A DNA stretch of 64,000 nt, taken from Pseudomonas sp. MWU13-2100 (GTDB taxonomy: Bacteria > Pseudomonadota > Gammaproteobacteria > Pseudomonadales > Pseudomonadaceae). Shown piece by piece: positions 17,625-25,909 of the stretch. Position 1 is the first letter of the stretch; each line of letters starts with the position of its first letter. The position numbers were made by a program, and so were the translations under genes. Location: the NCBI RefSeq assembly GCF_023242365.1, contig NZ_JALLIX010000027.1, positions 30,218-94,217 of the forward strand. Reading direction: 5' to 3'. A model generated the notes under the pieces. The model was not told the DNA's origin. It saw only the letters and a program-made list of their open reading frames with translations, and made no database searches.

Positions 17625-17649
17625 CGATGACAAGTAGGTCATCGTTTTT
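17625..17649 (+). terminator. Rho-independent terminator after the MFS gene
   Basis: CGATGAC (17625-17631) pairs perfectly with GTCATCG (17638-17644) around the loop AAGTAG and is followed directly by five T. It sits 40 nt after the MFS stop and before the chemoreceptor gene. Confidence 0.75.
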
Positions 17650-17706
17650 GCTCCGACCGGTCTTTAACGATCTATCACCCCAATGAAAACAAAGAGTGAG
17701 CATCCC

Positions 17707-19386
17707 ATGCGCCTAAGTCTGAAGGCCAAAGTTCTGTCCATCGCGGTATTACCGGTTCTACTGTTTGCACTGGTGATCAGTCTGACGACAGTTCTGATGC
17801 TTCAACAGCAGGCGAAAAAAGAGCTTGAAGAAACTCGGCAACGCCTGCTTGGAGAAGCCCGGTTGACGTTGAAGAATTACGTCGAAGTGGCGCTCACCAC
17901 GATCAAACCTCTATACGATGCTGCCTCCTCAGGCGACCAGGCCGCACGCGCCGAGGTGATTAAACTGCTATCAAGCATCACCTATGGCAAGGACGGTTAC
18001 TTCTTCGGTTTCGACTCCGAGACCATTCGCTTGTTCAAGGGCAGCAGCCCGGATGGCGTGGGCCAAAGCTTCAAGGACAACCGCGACTCCAACGGTGTGT
18101 ACGTCAACCGTGAGTTGGTGAGAGTAGCCAAGGCCGGCAGTCATTATGTGGAGTACAACGCGGCACAACCTGGCAGCGATGTGAGGGTAGCGAAATTGGG
18201 CTACAGCGAGTACCTGCCTAAATGGGACATGATTGTTGGTTCGTCGATCAATATCGAGGGTATCGACGCCCAGGTGGCGGCGGTTGAAGCCAAGGTACAC
18301 CAGCGTACTCGGGACGTACTGCTGAGCATTCTGGGGATCGCGCTGCTGCTGTTGGGGGTGATTGCCGTTGTGGGCGTGCTGATGGCCAACGCGATGCTGC
18401 GGCCGCTGAATCTGATGAAAGCCAATCTGGATGACATCGCGGCGGGCGAGGGTGACCTGACCCGCCGTCTGGCGATCACCAGCCAGGATGAGTTGGGTGA
18501 GTTGGCCGGTTCATTCAACCGCTTTGTCGACAAGATCCATGGCCTGGTTCGCCAGATCGCCGAGATGACGACGCAACTGACCGGGCTGGTCAGCCAGGTG
18601 TCCGATCAGGCCCATCGTTCGGAGCAGGCCATGGAGCGTCAGCGTCACGAGACCGATCAGGTGGCCACCGCGATCAACCAGATGTCCTCGGCGGCGCAGG
18701 AAGTGGCCCGCAGTGCCCAGGGCGCCGCGGTGGCTGCCCAGCAGACCGACGAAGAAGGGCAGACCGCCAAACGTGTGGTGGACGGTAGCATCCGGCAGAT
18801 TCATGCCTTGGTCAGCGATATCCGCGCCAGTGGCATCTCACTGGACAGTTTGCAGACGGACGTCTCGTCGATTGTCAGCGTACTGGATGTGATCCGTTCG
18901 ATCGCCGAGCAGACCAACCTGTTGGCGCTCAACGCGGCCATCGAAGCCGCTCGGGCCGGCGAGGCCGGTCGTGGTTTCGCGGTGGTGGCCGACGAGGTGC
19001 GGGCGCTGGCCAGCCGAACCCAGCAGAGCACCCAGGAAATCCAGGGCATGATCGACCGTCTGCAGCAGGGTACGCACAAGGCCGTGGAAGCCATGCGGCG
19101 CTCCAGCGATGCCGGCGACGGCACGTCGGCCCAGGCCAATGAAGCCGGCGTCTCATTGGACGCCATGGCGCAATTGATCACTACCATCAACTCGATGAAT
19201 GCGCAGATTGCCAGTGCCGCGGAAGAGCAAACGGCCGTAGCCGAAGAGATCAACCGCAGTGTGCATCAAATTGCGGTGGCGGTGGACAATGTGGCCGATG
19301 AGACCCAACTGGGCGCGCAGACGTCACGCAGCCTGGCGGACCTTGGGCGGCGATTGGGCCTGTTGGTGGGGCAGTTCCGGATTTGA
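17707..19386 (+). CDS. Methyl-accepting chemotaxis protein with a single Cache domain
   Basis: About 559 residues; I choose ATG 17707 (GAGTGAG upstream, MRLSLKAKVLSIAVLPVLL) over ATG 17683, eight codons earlier, which lacks a ribosome site. TM1 is near residues 8-30. A periplasmic sCache_2-type domain (YGKDGYFFGFDSETIRLF, PKWDMIVGSSINI) runs to about 195, then TM2, HAMP (ATLRPLNLMKANLDDIAAGEGDLTRRL-like region) and the signalling domain with the hairpin tip QTNLLALNAAIEAARAGEAG. sCache_2 receptors often sense small organic acids. It may serve the acid-transport genes upstream, though a terminator separates them. Confidence 0.9.
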   Translation: MRLSLKAKVLSIAVLPVLLFALVISLTTVLMLQQQAKKELEETRQRLLGEARLTLKNYVEVALTTIKPLYDAASSGDQAARAEVIKLLSSITYGKDGYFFGFDSETIRLFKGSSPDGVGQSFKDNRDSNGVYVNRELVRVAKAGSHYVEYNAAQPGSDVRVAKLGYSEYLPKWDMIVGSSINIEGIDAQVAAVEAKVHQRTRDVLLSILGIALLLLGVIAVVGVLMANAMLRPLNLMKANLDDIAAGEGDLTRRLAITSQDELGELAGSFNRFVDKIHGLVRQIAEMTTQLTGLVSQVSDQAHRSEQAMERQRHETDQVATAINQMSSAAQEVARSAQGAAVAAQQTDEEGQTAKRVVDGSIRQIHALVSDIRASGISLDSLQTDVSSIVSVLDVIRSIAEQTNLLALNAAIEAARAGEAGRGFAVVADEVRALASRTQQSTQEIQGMIDRLQQGTHKAVEAMRRSSDAGDGTSAQANEAGVSLDAMAQLITTINSMNAQIASAAEEQTAVAEEINRSVHQIAVAVDNVADETQLGAQTSRSLADLGRRLGLLVGQFRI

Positions 19387-19521
19387 TGGGGCCCTGGCGA
19401 AGGCCGGTGCGCAGGCCAATTGCGGGTCAATGTCGCTGGAAGAACGCGACCCGATCGAACGCTTCAACCTGCGCTGGAGCGGATCGAAGGCGTTGACGTC
19501 TTGCGCCAACGCCTGATCAAT

Positions 19522-20085
19522 TCACAGCATCCGACGCAGGACGTCGCGTCGAGGATCCTGGTCATAGAACCGGTGCTTGAGGGCGCCTGCGATATGGAAC
19601 AGGATCAGCCCGAGCAGGGTATAGGCGAGTACTTTGTGCAACCATTGGAAGACGACGAACCAGTCGTCGTTTTTCGCCAGGAGCTCCGGCAGGTTGATCC
19701 CAAAAAAGAACACCCCGTCGCTCATCGTGTAGGTGCTCGACATGGAGTAACCCATCAACGGCACGATCACCAGCAGCACGTACATGACGCGCTGTGTCAG
19801 TCGTGACAGGAACTTTTCATACCCCTCCAGCGTTTCCAGCGGCTGTGGCAACCCGGGGGTGCGAAAACGCACGGCGAGCTGAGTCAGGATAACCAGAAAC
19901 GTCAACACCCCGAAGGACTTGTGCCAGGGGTAATAGAGCTCGTACTTGCTCGCCACTTCGTCATTCAGACCGGTCATATGCCAGCCTGCCCAGAGGAGGC
20001 CCAGGACGAGCACGGCGCGCGCCCAGTGCAAAATTCGCAGGGACGTCGGATACCGATCGGTTGTCTGTTGGTCTATCGGGTTCAT
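19522..20085 (-). CDS. Cytochrome b561 family membrane protein
   Basis: 187 residues from ATG 20085 (GGAGAGA upstream; an ATG four codons earlier contains that site). Four membrane helices carry the paired heme-b histidines: RILHWARAV in helix 1, YPWHKSFGVLTF in helix 2 and LHKVLAYTLLGLILFHIAGALKH toward the end. Such small b561 proteins shuttle electrons between quinol and periplasmic acceptors or superoxide. It is convergent with the chemoreceptor and lies 99 nt downstream of the aldehyde dehydrogenase on the same strand, so it might be co-transcribed with it. The physiological partner is unknown. Confidence 0.9.
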   Translation of the reverse strand: MNPIDQQTTDRYPTSLRILHWARAVLVLGLLWAGWHMTGLNDEVASKYELYYPWHKSFGVLTFLVILTQLAVRFRTPGLPQPLETLEGYEKFLSRLTQRVMYVLLVIVPLMGYSMSSTYTMSDGVFFFGINLPELLAKNDDWFVVFQWLHKVLAYTLLGLILFHIAGALKHRFYDQDPRRDVLRRML

Positions 20086-20184
20086 GAGTCTCTCCATTGA
20101 TTATCAAAGGCATCAAGCACTTTTGAACGTCCACCCTCTACTGTTCAAGGCTTGTGGGGTGGTTCGTCTGGACAGGGATTATTT

Positions 20185-21639
20185 TCAGCCGGGCAGCAGC
20201 ACGGTGATGACTTTCTCCTCGGTGTAGGCCTGCGCGCCGCTGAACCCACCCTCACGTCCGATACCGCTGGTCTTGACGCCGCCCCAGGGCAGGTTGGCGT
20301 CCAGCGGGCTCCAGCAGTTGATACCCACGGCCCCGGCCTTCACAGCGGCGGCGACGCGGTGCGCGCGTACCAGGTCAGCGGTCCAGACCGTGGCCGCGAG
20401 GCCGTAGGTGGAATCGTTGGCCAGTGCGATAGCTTCTTCTTCGCTGTCGAACGTGATCAGCGTGCCGACGGGCCCGAAGATCTCGTCCCGGGCGATCGCC
20501 ATGTCGTTGTTGGCGTTGGCAAAGATTGTCGGGCGTACAAACCAGCCCCGCTGAGGCGTCGATACGCCGCCGGCCAATAGAGTTGCACCTTGGTCGATGC
20601 CCTGCTGGATGTAACGGTTGACGCGATCGAACTGCGCTTTCTTGGCCACCGGGCCCATCTGTACACCGGGCTGGCGCGGGTCGCCCACGTTCACCGCCTG
20701 CGCGGCTTCAGCCAGCGCTGCTCCGAAGCGATCGGCGATACTGCGGTGCACCAGGATACGCGAGCCGGCGGCACAGATCTGGCCCTGGTTGGCGAACAGG
20801 CCGAGCGCGCAGCCGCGCAAGGCGTCTTCAAAGGAGGCATCGTCGAACACAATCTGCGGGCTTTTACCACCCAGCTCCAATGCCACGCGCTTGAATAGCA
20901 CACCAGCGCTGCGCTGGATCTCGCGTCCCGCCTCGGGGCTGCCGGTAAAGCTGATCTTGGCGACGTGCGGGTGTTCGCACAAGGCGCGACCCACCTCGTT
21001 GCCGTAGCCGGTGACCACATTGATCACGCCGTCGGGGAAGCCCGCTTCCTGAGCCAGTGCCGCCAGGTGCAGGGCGGACTGCGGCGTCTCTTCCGAAGGC
21101 TTGATGACCACGGTACAGCCTGCTGCCAGCAGAGCGGCAAGCTTCCAGACGGTGATCATCAGTGGCGAGTTCCAGGGGACGATTGCACCGACCACGCCCA
21201 CGGGCTCCCGTACCGTGTACGAAAGAGTCTTGGTGCCAAAGTAGCCGCCGGTGGGAATGGTGCGACCCTCCAGCTGGTTGGCCCAACCGGCGGCGGCGCG
21301 TAGATTGGCGATCGCGTTGGGCAGGTCCATCCGGCGTGGTTCGATGGGGGAGCGGCCGATGGCGTTGGCATCCAGGTCGGCCAGCCGTTCGGTGTCGCGT
21401 TCAACCAGGTCAGCGAGTTTCGACAGCAGTCGGCCACGTTGGGCCCCGTCGAGTTGGCTCCACGCGCCGCCCTCGAGCTGGCTGCGCGCAGCCGCCACGG
21501 CACGGTCCACGTCCTCGGCCGTGCCGCGCGCGGAGCTGGCGTACACCTGTTCCGTCACGGGATTGACCAGGTCTATGCGACGGCTGTCGGCGCCTGCGAA
21601 GGACGCGCCGGCGATGAAGTGATTCAAGTGCTCAGTCAT
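20185..21639 (-). CDS. NAD(P)-dependent aldehyde dehydrogenase
   Basis: 484 residues from ATG 21639 (GGAG upstream). The general base motif LELGGKSPQIVFDDA and the nucleophile motif NQGQICAAGSR are intact, as are PWNSPLMI and the C-terminal GREGGFSGAQAYTEEKVI. It lies 27 nt downstream of a class III aminotransferase, so the likely job is oxidising the aldehyde that transamination produces to the acid. The wide family specificity prevents naming the aldehyde. Expression is probably driven from the promoter upstream of the aminotransferase. Confidence 0.93.
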   Translation of the reverse strand: MTEHLNHFIAGASFAGADSRRIDLVNPVTEQVYASSARGTAEDVDRAVAAARSQLEGGAWSQLDGAQRGRLLSKLADLVERDTERLADLDANAIGRSPIEPRRMDLPNAIANLRAAAGWANQLEGRTIPTGGYFGTKTLSYTVREPVGVVGAIVPWNSPLMITVWKLAALLAAGCTVVIKPSEETPQSALHLAALAQEAGFPDGVINVVTGYGNEVGRALCEHPHVAKISFTGSPEAGREIQRSAGVLFKRVALELGGKSPQIVFDDASFEDALRGCALGLFANQGQICAAGSRILVHRSIADRFGAALAEAAQAVNVGDPRQPGVQMGPVAKKAQFDRVNRYIQQGIDQGATLLAGGVSTPQRGWFVRPTIFANANNDMAIARDEIFGPVGTLITFDSEEEAIALANDSTYGLAATVWTADLVRAHRVAAAVKAGAVGINCWSPLDANLPWGGVKTSGIGREGGFSGAQAYTEEKVITVLLPG

Positions 21640-21666
21640 TTTGCGCTCCATAAGTAGTGTGCAAGA

Positions 21667-23043
21667 TCACGCCTCGAGGGAGGCCAGGGCGTTGCCGAAT
21701 ATGTCCAGTGCCTTGAAGAACAGCTCGCGAGAGATGGTCAGCGAGGGCATGACGCGCATCACGTTGCTGTAGCGGCCACAGGGAATCATCAGTACGCCGT
21801 GGTTGAGCAGGTAGCCCATGAGTTGGCCGATCTTTTCGCCCGCCAGGGGCGCCTTGCTGACCGGGTCTTCGATCAGTTCGATACCGATCATCAGGCCGCG
21901 CCCGCGCACTTCACCGACGAACGGGCTGTTGAAGCCACGGATATACTCCTGTGCCTCCAACCCCAGCGCGTGAGCGCGGTTGAGCAGGTCGAGCTCCGGA
22001 TCCTGCAGGATGCTGATGTTGGTCAGCGCCACCGCCGCCGACAACGAGTTGGCGGCGAAGGTGTTGGGCATTGAACCGTCGGGAATCTGCGCCGCCAGGT
22101 CCGAGCGCATGATCAGGCCGGCCATCGGCAGGTCGCTGCCGATGCCTTTGCCGAAGGTGAGCATGTCGGGCTTCACGCCGGAATGTTCGACCGCCCACAT
22201 CTTGCCGGTGCGCCCCGCGCCGGACTGCACTTCATCGACGATCAGCAGCGTGCCGGCGCGGTCGCAGGCCTTGCGCAACAGTTGCAGGAATTCTGGCGAG
22301 GGCGGCACGTAGCCACCTTCGCCTTGTACCGGCTCCACGATCACGGCGGCCACATCGTCGGCGGCGGTATAGGGGGTGTTCAGCAAATAGTCCACGTACT
22401 CGCCGGCGATCTGCTCGGCGCTTTTGTGGGTGGTGTCGAAGGGGAAACGATAGGCATACGGGTAGGGGGCGTGAATGACGCCGCCCATCTGGGCACCGTA
22501 GCCCTTGCGGTAGGCCGTGCCTGTCGTCAGGGAACCCGAGGCGTTCCACACGCCATGGTAGCCACCATGGAAGGCGATGATCTGGTGCCGCCCGGTGATG
22601 CGTTTGGCGAATTTGATCGCGGCCTCCAGCGCATCGCTGCCGCTTTGCGTGAAGAAGGTGATGCAGTCGCCACGCAAACCGTCGGGTGCGATCTCGGAAA
22701 GCTTGGCGGCCAGTTCGGTGCGTCGGGTGCTGTTGATTTCCAGGGCGTGCATCAGCACTTCGGACTGTTCGCGAATCGCCTGCACCACCTTGGGGTGGCA
22801 GCGACCTACGCTGCTGACGCCTACGCCAGCGGACAGGTCGATGTAGGTGTTGCCGTCGGGGTCCTTGAAAGTCGCGCCGAAGGCGCGGTCCATGGCCACC
22901 GGCATGCGTCCGCCGCCGCGCGCCATCGACTCGGTACGCGCCGACAACGCCAGGGCCTCGCGGGTCCTGGGGCCGGGAAGCGTGCTGGATATCATCCGCG
23001 GGGCATCCGCGAAGTGCAGGGATTCAAATTTGGCTTCACTCAT
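21667..23043 (-). CDS. Class III PLP-dependent aminotransferase
   Basis: 458 residues from ATG 23043 (GAGAGGC upstream). The PLP pocket is clear: FTQSGSDALEAAIKFAK, FHGGYHGVW, IVDEVQSGAGRTG with the ring-binding Asp, and LTFGKGIGSDLP with the Schiff-base Lys. This group transfers the amino group of omega-amino acids, diamines or other primary amines to pyruvate or 2-oxoglutarate. It heads the operon with the aldehyde dehydrogenase and is divergent from an AraC gene. Two nearby APC permeases suggest an imported amine as substrate. Confidence 0.92.
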   Translation of the reverse strand: MSEAKFESLHFADAPRMISSTLPGPRTREALALSARTESMARGGGRMPVAMDRAFGATFKDPDGNTYIDLSAGVGVSSVGRCHPKVVQAIREQSEVLMHALEINSTRRTELAAKLSEIAPDGLRGDCITFFTQSGSDALEAAIKFAKRITGRHQIIAFHGGYHGVWNASGSLTTGTAYRKGYGAQMGGVIHAPYPYAYRFPFDTTHKSAEQIAGEYVDYLLNTPYTAADDVAAVIVEPVQGEGGYVPPSPEFLQLLRKACDRAGTLLIVDEVQSGAGRTGKMWAVEHSGVKPDMLTFGKGIGSDLPMAGLIMRSDLAAQIPDGSMPNTFAANSLSAAVALTNISILQDPELDLLNRAHALGLEAQEYIRGFNSPFVGEVRGRGLMIGIELIEDPVSKAPLAGEKIGQLMGYLLNHGVLMIPCGRYSNVMRVMPSLTISRELFFKALDIFGNALASLEA

Positions 23044-23106
23044 GACGGCCTCTCTGGGATGTCGGTTCAAGTGTGCCGATCATCTCCGCGGCGCGTCCGT
23101 GGCCGG

Positions 23107-23121
23107 TAGCCCGAATCGGCA
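23107..23121. promoter_or_regulatory. Copy of a shared inverted-type motif between aminotransferase and AraC genes
   Basis: TAGCCCGAATCGGCA reads on the minus strand as TGCCGATTCGGGCTA, close to TACCGATTTGGGATA found before both permease genes (24302, 28162) and in inverted form at 28090. A partial match TGCCGAT lies at 23074-23080. The element faces the aminotransferase operon in the same orientation that the other copies face the permeases, suggesting a common activator. Confidence 0.6.
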
Positions 23122-23244
23122 CATGGGCAGGCACCTCCAACCCATGGTCGATTCCACAAACAATTTGCAGGACTTGTGCTATGTGCGAGTATCAAACGGG
23201 ACGGCGATCTAAAAACAAGAATATTGGTAGAGGCTTGCGACCCA

Positions 23245-24219
23245 ATGAAAAACCAGACGATCAGCCACTTTCGAGATATCCATGTCCATGCGGCCACTGT
23301 CCAACAGTGGAGCCAGGACTACAGCCAGCTAACCGCAGGCTCCGCCGAGAGTTCGCTCATGCAGCTGACGACGTCGGGTTGCCACTTGTTTCTCGAGCAG
23401 ATCAACCAGCGCGTGGTGCAGAACGGCGTGGCCCCTCGGGGCAAGATGTGCTTCGCAGTGCCGATCAACGTCCCCGGTTCGATTCGGATGCAGGGGCGCG
23501 AGGCGGATGACAGCAGCCTGTTCTTTCTTCACGGTGGCGAAGAGTTCATGTTCCATATGCCGATGGGCATGGAGCTGTTGTCCATCACCTTCGAGCGTGA
23601 GTTGTTCGAAGAAGCGCTGGAGCAAACAGCGTCAGCGAAGGAACTCAGCCGGTTGCTGCGCCAGCCGGTGATCAGGGTTTCTCCCCAGCGATTCGCACAG
23701 GCTCGGCGCCGATTGCTGGCGTTGTTCTCCGAGGCCCTGGTGGACGAAGATCTCGACAGCGCGCGCGATCGGGAACGGGAGGTGGCGCTGGAGCAGGCCA
23801 TGCTCGGTGAGTTACTGCAACTGATGATCGACCCGGCCTGTGACAAGCAGCAGCGCAGCCCCAGCTCCACGCGTAGCTTTATCGTCGAGAAATGCCACCG
23901 CCTGGCGACCGCCGAAATGATCAACGTGCCCAGCGTGATCGAGTTGTGCCAGCGACTCCAGGTGAGTCGGCGCACGGTGCAGAACAGTTTCCGTTCGGTC
24001 GCCGAGACCACACCGCTCAATTATTTGCGTTCTGTGCGGCTCAACGGTGTACGTCGTACCTTGATGTCCACCCGCGCCGCCGATCTCTCGATCGGCGATG
24101 CCGCTGCCCAGTGGGGCTTCTATCACCTGAGCCATTTTGCGGCGGAATACCAGGAGCTGTTCGCGGAGTTGCCGTCCCATACCGCCCGCGCCGCCATCAC
24201 CGGTTGCGTGCGTGCCTGA
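23245..24219 (+). CDS. AraC family transcriptional regulator, EutR-like
   Basis: 324 residues; I choose ATG 23245 (MKNQTISHFRDIHVH) with GAGG upstream. The N-terminal half is a cupin-like sensing domain (NGVAPRGKMCFAVPINVPG, FFLHGGEEFMFHMPMGMEL); the C-terminal 100 residues hold the two AraC helix-turn-helix motifs (VIELCQRLQVSRRTVQNSFRS and WGFYHLSHFAAEYQELF). It resembles the protein at 40808-41749 over its whole length. Divergent position, and a shared 15-bp element before the enzyme operon and both permeases, make it the probable activator of the amine locus. Confidence 0.9.
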   Translation: MKNQTISHFRDIHVHAATVQQWSQDYSQLTAGSAESSLMQLTTSGCHLFLEQINQRVVQNGVAPRGKMCFAVPINVPGSIRMQGREADDSSLFFLHGGEEFMFHMPMGMELLSITFERELFEEALEQTASAKELSRLLRQPVIRVSPQRFAQARRRLLALFSEALVDEDLDSARDREREVALEQAMLGELLQLMIDPACDKQQRSPSSTRSFIVEKCHRLATAEMINVPSVIELCQRLQVSRRTVQNSFRSVAETTPLNYLRSVRLNGVRRTLMSTRAADLSIGDAAAQWGFYHLSHFAAEYQELFAELPSHTARAAITGCVRA

Positions 24220-24301
24220 ACACAAAAATATGTAGAAAGACCTGAAATAGCCTGCGTCGGCTGGTCAAGCGGCGCAGGTGTTTCGCCGTGGGTGCTTGTG
24301 T

Positions 24302-24343
24302 TACCGATTTGGGATACCGGGGCGTTGCTGGGCAGGCATAGGA
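24302..24343 (+). promoter_or_regulatory. Activator site and promoter of the first APC permease
   Basis: TACCGATTTGGGATA (24302-24316) lies 143 nt before the ATG. GGCATAGGAT (24335-24343) contains TAGGAT, a passable -10 box; no good -35 box lies at the right spacing, as expected if a regulator bound at the motif replaces it. The same elements occur at identical spacing before the second permease. Confidence 0.55.
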
Positions 24344-24444
24344 TCAATGCCAGCGTGCAACAACAACGACAAGCTATTCGGTGCCGGTAAACAACCGGCT
24401 GCACCGATCCTACAGCGGCTGCCTCATACAATAAGGTCAATAAC

Positions 24445-25893
24445 ATGAGTGTATCTAACCCGATCAACAGCTCCACGGAGCTCAAGCGTGGCGCCTTGGG
24501 TGTGGGCTTTATCATCTTCTTCGTGGTGTCGGCGGCGAGCCCGTTAAGTGTGATCGCCGGCGGCTTCCCGATTGGCATTATGCTGGGCAACGGCGCCGGT
24601 ACCCCGGCGTTGTTGATCCTGACCCTGCTGGTGCTGCTGACGTTCTCGGTGGGTTACACCACCATGTCCCGTCATTTGACCAACGCCGGCGGCTTTTATG
24701 CGTTCACTGCCCGAGGGTTGGGCGGCCTGGCTGGTGGCGCCGCCGGGGTGCTGGCGATGTTTGCCTATAACATCCTGCAGGTTGGGTTGTATGGCATGTT
24801 CGGCGGGGTGGTCAGTGGCACCATGGCCAGTGTGTTCGGCCTGGTACTGCCCTGGTGGTCCTACTCGCTGATGGCGATGGTAAGCATCGCGATCCTGGGT
24901 TATCGCAAGATTGACCTGTCGGCGCGGCTGCTGTCGGTGATGGTGATCGCCGAGTACCTGGCGATCCTGATCCTGGACTTCGCCATCCTCAAGTCCGGTG
25001 GAGACAGTGGCATCAACCTCGACGCGTTCGACCGCAGCCATGTGTTCAGCGGCACACCGTCAATCGGCTTGCTGTTCTGCTTCGCCGCCTTCATCGGCTT
25101 TGAAGCGACGACCATCTACGGCGAAGAGGCGAGGAACCCGCAGCGTACCATTCCGATTGCCACCTACTGTTCGGTGTTGCTGATCGGTGGTTTCTACGCG
25201 TTGTCGGTGTGGTCGATGGTGGTGGGGGCGGGTGCGGACAAAATCGTGCCGATGCTGCAGGCCTTGCAGGATCCAACCACGTTTATCTATGGCATGTCTG
25301 ACCACTTTGTCGGTACGCAACTGACACAGATTATCCGTGTGCTGTTCATGGTCAGTATCTATGCCGGTCTGTTGGCCTTTCACAACGCCGCCGCGCGTTA
25401 CTTCTATGCCATCGGCCGTGACGGTCTGTTGCACAGCCAGTTAGGGACCACCCATCGCGTGCACCAGAGCCCGCATATGGGCTCGGCGTTGCAGAGCCTG
25501 ATCTCGGCCGTGGTGGTGCTGGTGTTCGCCGCGCTGGATGCCGATCCGATCCTGCAACTGTTTGCCTGGTTGTCCAACCTGGCCACCCTCTGCGTGATTT
25601 TGCTGATGGCGCTCACCTCGGCCGCCGTGTTTGTGTTCTTCCGCAGCCACCCCGTGCTCAAGGTCGGAGTCTGGCGTGGGCAGGTGTTTCCCGCTTTCTC
25701 CTGCCTTGCCTTGTTGGCGGTGCTGTTCCTCGCGGTGGTGCATTTCGATGTGCTGACGGGCGCCAGCGTGACCTTGTCATACGGCCTCTGCGCCATCATT
25801 CCCGCGGCCCTGCTGGCGGGCGTGTTCCTGGCGGCTCGACTTCGCAAGGCTTCGCCGGAGCGCTACCTGGCATTGGGTAGCCACAAGCTTTAA
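24445..25893 (+). CDS. APC family amine/amino acid permease, copy 1
   Basis: 482 residues with about twelve hydrophobic helices and the APC core motif GGFYAFTARGLGGLAGGAAG; it ends LRKASPERYLALGSHKL. The sequence GFEATTIYGEEARNPQRTIP in the middle is a conserved substrate-pathway loop of the family. Copy 2 at 28305-29753 is almost identical, and the upstream 143 nt are also conserved. The neighbouring aminotransferase/aldehyde dehydrogenase and AraC genes suggest uptake of a primary amine or omega-amino acid. Start ATG 24445 follows AATAAGGTCAATAAC (AAGG). Confidence 0.92.
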   Translation: MSVSNPINSSTELKRGALGVGFIIFFVVSAASPLSVIAGGFPIGIMLGNGAGTPALLILTLLVLLTFSVGYTTMSRHLTNAGGFYAFTARGLGGLAGGAAGVLAMFAYNILQVGLYGMFGGVVSGTMASVFGLVLPWWSYSLMAMVSIAILGYRKIDLSARLLSVMVIAEYLAILILDFAILKSGGDSGINLDAFDRSHVFSGTPSIGLLFCFAAFIGFEATTIYGEEARNPQRTIPIATYCSVLLIGGFYALSVWSMVVGAGADKIVPMLQALQDPTTFIYGMSDHFVGTQLTQIIRVLFMVSIYAGLLAFHNAAARYFYAIGRDGLLHSQLGTTHRVHQSPHMGSALQSLISAVVVLVFAALDADPILQLFAWLSNLATLCVILLMALTSAAVFVFFRSHPVLKVGVWRGQVFPAFSCLALLAVLFLAVVHFDVLTGASVTLSYGLCAIIPAALLAGVFLAARLRKASPERYLALGSHKL

Positions 25894-25909
25894 GGTTCCA
25901 TCCAGCCCC